Shown here one piece after another: positions 61,910 to 64,000 of a stretch of DNA of 64,000 nt; the stretch's first letter is position 1, and each line of letters begins with the position of its first letter. The notes under the pieces are model-generated. The model searched no databases. It saw only the letters and a list, made by a program, of their open reading frames with translations, and had not been told where the DNA came from. Both the position numbers and the translations under genes were made by a program. The DNA comes from an uncultured Porphyromonadaceae bacterium (GTDB lineage: Bacteria; Bacteroidota; Bacteroidia; Bacteroidales; Muribaculaceae): positions 1 through 64,000 of the forward strand of contig CANOLV010000004.1 of NCBI GenBank assembly GCA_947567425.1, in the 5' to 3' direction.

Positions 61910-63226
61910 TCAGGACATCAGGCTTATTCTGATCCGCTTCCCCTTTAATTTTTCAGTTGCTACCTTTTCGAGCGTATCCCGTGCAGATTCAGCCGGTATG
62001 GCGGCAATGGCAGAATGGTCCTTTACGATGATTTTGCCCACCTGGGTTGCATTCAGCCCTCCGGTTTTCATGAGGAATCCGGCGATATCGCCTCTTGAGA
62101 TCTTCTCTTTCTTCCCGGCATTGAAATACAGAGTGGCAAATGATGCTTTTATGGGATTGTCGCTATGTCCTGTAGGAGCATACGACCGGTCGAATATCAT
62201 ATATTCGGGAAGATTGTCGGCTTCAGAAGTTATAACATAGATGGTTCCAGAGGCGTCAACGCGGGCGGTTCGGCCATTTCGGTGTGTCCATGTCTGTTCG
62301 GTAAGCGGCAGGTGGTAGTGGACTATGTTTTTTACCTCGTCGATGTCAAGTCCGCGTGCGCCGAGGTCGGTCGACACAAGTATAGGCGTGGTGCCGTTAT
62401 TTAGCAGGTCCACAGCCTTTTCGCGGTCATTCTGGTCGAGTGCTCCATGATATATTCCTACGGGAAGCCCATCTTTCTTTAGATAGTCATAAACCCTGTC
62501 GGCACTCTCACGGTGGTTGACAAAGACGATGACTTTTCCGTTGTCGAGCGAATGGAGCAGGTCGGCAAGCGTAGATAGTTTGTCGCGCGACGGACTCTCC
62601 ACTTCGACTATCTGCATTCTCTGGCGGGGTTTGGCTCCTGACTCCAGAAAGTCGAGAGTGGCCGGATTGCGGAGTTTTATGAAATCCGGGAACTCGTCCA
62701 AACGTGTGGCTGAAGTCAGTATGGTACGCGATAGATTGGGCATAGTGCGTATGATCTTCTTCATTTCGTCCTGAAATCCAAGTTCCAGCGATTTGTCGTA
62801 TTCGTCGAGCACGAGCACTCGTGTGGTGTATAGATCCACATGTTTGCGGTTGATGTGGTCGAGCAGTCGCCCGGGTGTGGCTATTATTATGTCGGGAGTC
62901 TGTGACAGCGTGTTTTTCTCGTCGGTCATGGAATGTCCTCCATAGAAAGCTGAGACTTTATAGCCGGCGGCTATGTCGCGGATCACACGGTATGTCTGCA
63001 TGACGAGTTCTCGTGACGGGGCTATTACCACTCCGAGCACCTTGCCCTGCGGTTTGGGGAGCACTGACAGCATGGCGATGGCGAATGCCACGGTCTTTCC
63101 GCTTCCTGTGGGCGACAGCAGAAGCATGTCGGGTGTATGGCATTCCGTCACGGCTATCTGCATCGGGTTGAGGGTGCCGATGCCTAATCTTGAATTTATA
63201 TTGGCGAGTATTTCTGATTGTTTCAT
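61910..63226 (-). CDS. DEAD-box-type RNA helicase with DbpA-like C-terminus and a DEYD box
   Basis: 438 residues from ATG 63226. Motifs in order: Q-like LNPMQIAVTE (19-28), I SPTGSGKT (38-45), Ia APSRELV, Ib TPGR, II DEYD (141-144, usually DEAD), III SAT, V STDLGARGLDI, VI HRNGRTARVD (Arg finger, usually HRxGRTGR). The C-terminus (about 365-438, ISRGDIAGFLMKTGGL, HSAIAAIPAE) resembles the DbpA RNA-binding domain that recognises 23S rRNA. Helicases of this kind assist large-subunit assembly. The box II change keeps the catalytic Asp-Glu. It is convergent with the AmpG-like gene. Confidence 0.88.
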   Translation of the reverse strand: MKQSEILANINSRLGIGTLNPMQIAVTECHTPDMLLLSPTGSGKTVAFAIAMLSVLPKPQGKVLGVVIAPSRELVMQTYRVIRDIAAGYKVSAFYGGHSMTDEKNTLSQTPDIIIATPGRLLDHINRKHVDLYTTRVLVLDEYDKSLELGFQDEMKKIIRTMPNLSRTILTSATRLDEFPDFIKLRNPATLDFLESGAKPRQRMQIVEVESPSRDKLSTLADLLHSLDNGKVIVFVNHRESADRVYDYLKKDGLPVGIYHGALDQNDREKAVDLLNNGTTPILVSTDLGARGLDIDEVKNIVHYHLPLTEQTWTHRNGRTARVDASGTIYVITSEADNLPEYMIFDRSYAPTGHSDNPIKASFATLYFNAGKKEKISRGDIAGFLMKTGGLNATQVGKIIVKDHSAIAAIPAESARDTLEKVATEKLKGKRIRISLMS

Positions 63227-63404
63227 ATTGAATTCGGTTATGAGTAAATGCAAAGTTACTGTAAAGTAACAAATAATGAATGCAGAATGACGTATAAAAG
63301 GTGTTATATCTTTTGCAGACGCTAAATGAATGTTAAATGGTGGGGTGTTTTTGATTTATTAGTAAATTTTTGCTAAAAAATATGTTAAATAAGGCTTAAG
63401 AGTA
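63227..63404. other. AT-rich spacer upstream of the helicase
   Basis: About 180 bases with no gene and no clear helicase promoter of the TAnnTTTG type; it leads into the small RNA promoter on the plus strand. Confidence 0.3.
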
Positions 63405-63435
63405 TTTGTGGATTCGCGAAAAATGCTTACTTTTG
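63405..63435 (+). promoter_or_regulatory. Consensus promoter of the second small RNA candidate
   Basis: TTTG (63405-63408), 19 bases, TACTTTTG (63428-63435): a perfect match to TTTG/TAnnTTTG with no ORF behind it. Confidence 0.75.
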
Positions 63436-63440
63436 TATGT

Positions 63441-63518
63441 GTGTTTTTCATAGTATTAGATTAAGATAAAGGTTTAAACGGAATAGGATGCTGGGAAGCA
63501 TCCTATTCTTATTTTTAT
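63441..63518 (+). ncRNA. Candidate small RNA (about 78 nt) with own promoter and terminator
   Basis: A consensus promoter is followed about 45 bases later by a perfect 12-bp hairpin gaataggatgct/agcatcctattc (63481-63492 with 63497-63508, loop ggga) and a T-rich tail (ttattttta). The region before the hairpin is AT-rich and mostly unstructured, as in base-pairing regulators. There is no ORF, and the next plus-strand gene is not in the window. Boundaries are estimated from promoter and terminator. Confidence 0.5.
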
Positions 63519-63556
63519 TGGCAGGGATATGGTAATTGCAAAATTCATTGTGTAAT

Positions 63557-63599
63557 GAAAAAACAATCCCGGCATAATCTGGAGGATAGTGCCGGGATT
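63557..63599 (-). terminator. Terminator of the META-domain gene
   Basis: On the minus strand a perfect 10-bp stem aatcccggca/tgccgggatt (arms 63599-63590 and 63574-63565) is followed by a T-run (complement of the A-run at 63557-63563). It lies about 30 bases after the stop at 63629. Confidence 0.82.
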
Positions 63600-63628
63600 A
63601 AGTCTGTAAAATCTTTTCAGAGTTACTT

Positions 63629-64000
63629 TTATTTGACGTCGATACGCTTTAGACGGAGCATCGGACGGTTGTTCTTGTCGGTCATAATCACAGTGTTGTT
63701 TTTGCCTTTCTTGGCGTATTCAACGCTTTCGAGTGCTACGAGAAATGCTGTCTCCGTGGCCATGTCCGGACACATCATGCGTGTAGTGGCCAGATTGCTG
63801 AACTGAATAGAGTTTGATTTGTCGGGATCTATCATCAATGCTCCGTTCAGGATATTGCATCCGGTGTTGCCGTGGACACGTTGCTCGGATATGTCAATCA
63901 CCATGCGCACTTCGTCGTTGTCATTGTCATGGCCGTTTATCTCCTCGATTTTCCAGGATCCGTTGAGGAAGTCCATGTTATGGTGGCGCAGTGTCATAAG
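63629..64000 (-). CDS. META-domain protein, 5' end beyond the window
   Basis: At least 122 residues: LNGSWKIEEINGHD, the META/HslJ opening, then VHGNTGCNILNGAL, LATTRMMCPD, FLVALESVEYAK and a C-terminal MTDKNNRPMLRLKRIDV. This is one complete META domain of about 110 residues. Bacteroidales members usually carry a lipoprotein signal or a second META domain upstream; no signal peptide is visible here, so the true start probably lies beyond base 64000. META proteins are linked to heat and antibiotic stress; function here is unknown. Confidence 0.75.
   Translation of the reverse strand, partial: LMTLRHHNMDFLNGSWKIEEINGHDNDNDEVRMVIDISEQRVHGNTGCNILNGALMIDPDKSNSIQFSNLATTRMMCPDMATETAFLVALESVEYAKKGKNNTVIMTDKNNRPMLRLKRIDVK

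Overview
The window comes from a chromosome of the order Bacteroidales. The gene content best fits the family Muribaculaceae, but that placement is inference. The evidence is: Bacteroidetes-type promoters (TTTG, a gap of 19-21 bases, TAnnTTTG) upstream of many genes; a nuo operon without nuoEFG; a fused nuoCD; a short ATP synthase epsilon; type IX secretion C-terminal tails; and families typical of the order (DUF3244, DUF4199, DUF4836, DUF6048, DUF6452, GH97, GH127). I recognised no tRNA, rRNA, CRISPR array or insertion sequence.

Layout. 1-660: end of rpmI, then rplT. 760-5975: an AT-rich accessory segment (TPR/LuxR-like regulator, divergent DUF3244 gene, a lipoprotein gene broken by a stop codon in its signal peptide, two small membrane proteins). 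It is bracketed by two direct copies of a roughly 240-bp repeat with three hairpins. 6048-10839 (minus): a 1,494-residue secreted multidomain protein preceded by a remnant of an M6-type protease propeptide. 11-19 kb: DUF4199/GT2 pair, nitroreductase with two envelope proteins, a 3'-5' exonuclease, and a DUF4836-ABC ATPase-permease cluster. 19-27.6 kb: glycan degradation (GH127, GH97, a predicted beta-barrel, GH127). 27.6-31.6 kb: dCMP deaminase, S41 protease, 5-formyl-THF cyclo-ligase, hemerythrin-like protein and LuxR regulator. 31.7-39.7 kb: a candidate small RNA, an intact M6 protease, and a 1,510-residue paralogue of the earlier secreted protein.

40.0-57.1 kb is the most striking region. 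The complete F1Fo ATP synthase set (atpDCBEFHAG) sits inside the complex I operon, between nuoH and nuoI. All genes point the same way with short gaps, and I saw no convincing internal promoter or terminator. Complex I lacks NuoE, F and G, so it probably takes electrons from something other than NADH. Proton pumping and ATP synthesis would then be encoded in one transcription unit ending at a strong terminator after nuoN.

57.1-64.0 kb: an overlapping three-gene operon that looks like cell-wall recycling or remodelling (GT2, DUF4922-SpoIID fusion, AmpG-like transporter), a DEAD-box helicase whose box II reads DEYD, a second candidate small RNA, and a META-domain gene cut by the window end.

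The main points to follow up are the ATP synthase genes nested in nuo, the repeat-flanked island, the two promoter-terminator units without ORFs, and the paired M6 protease/secreted-protein loci, one of which has lost its protease.
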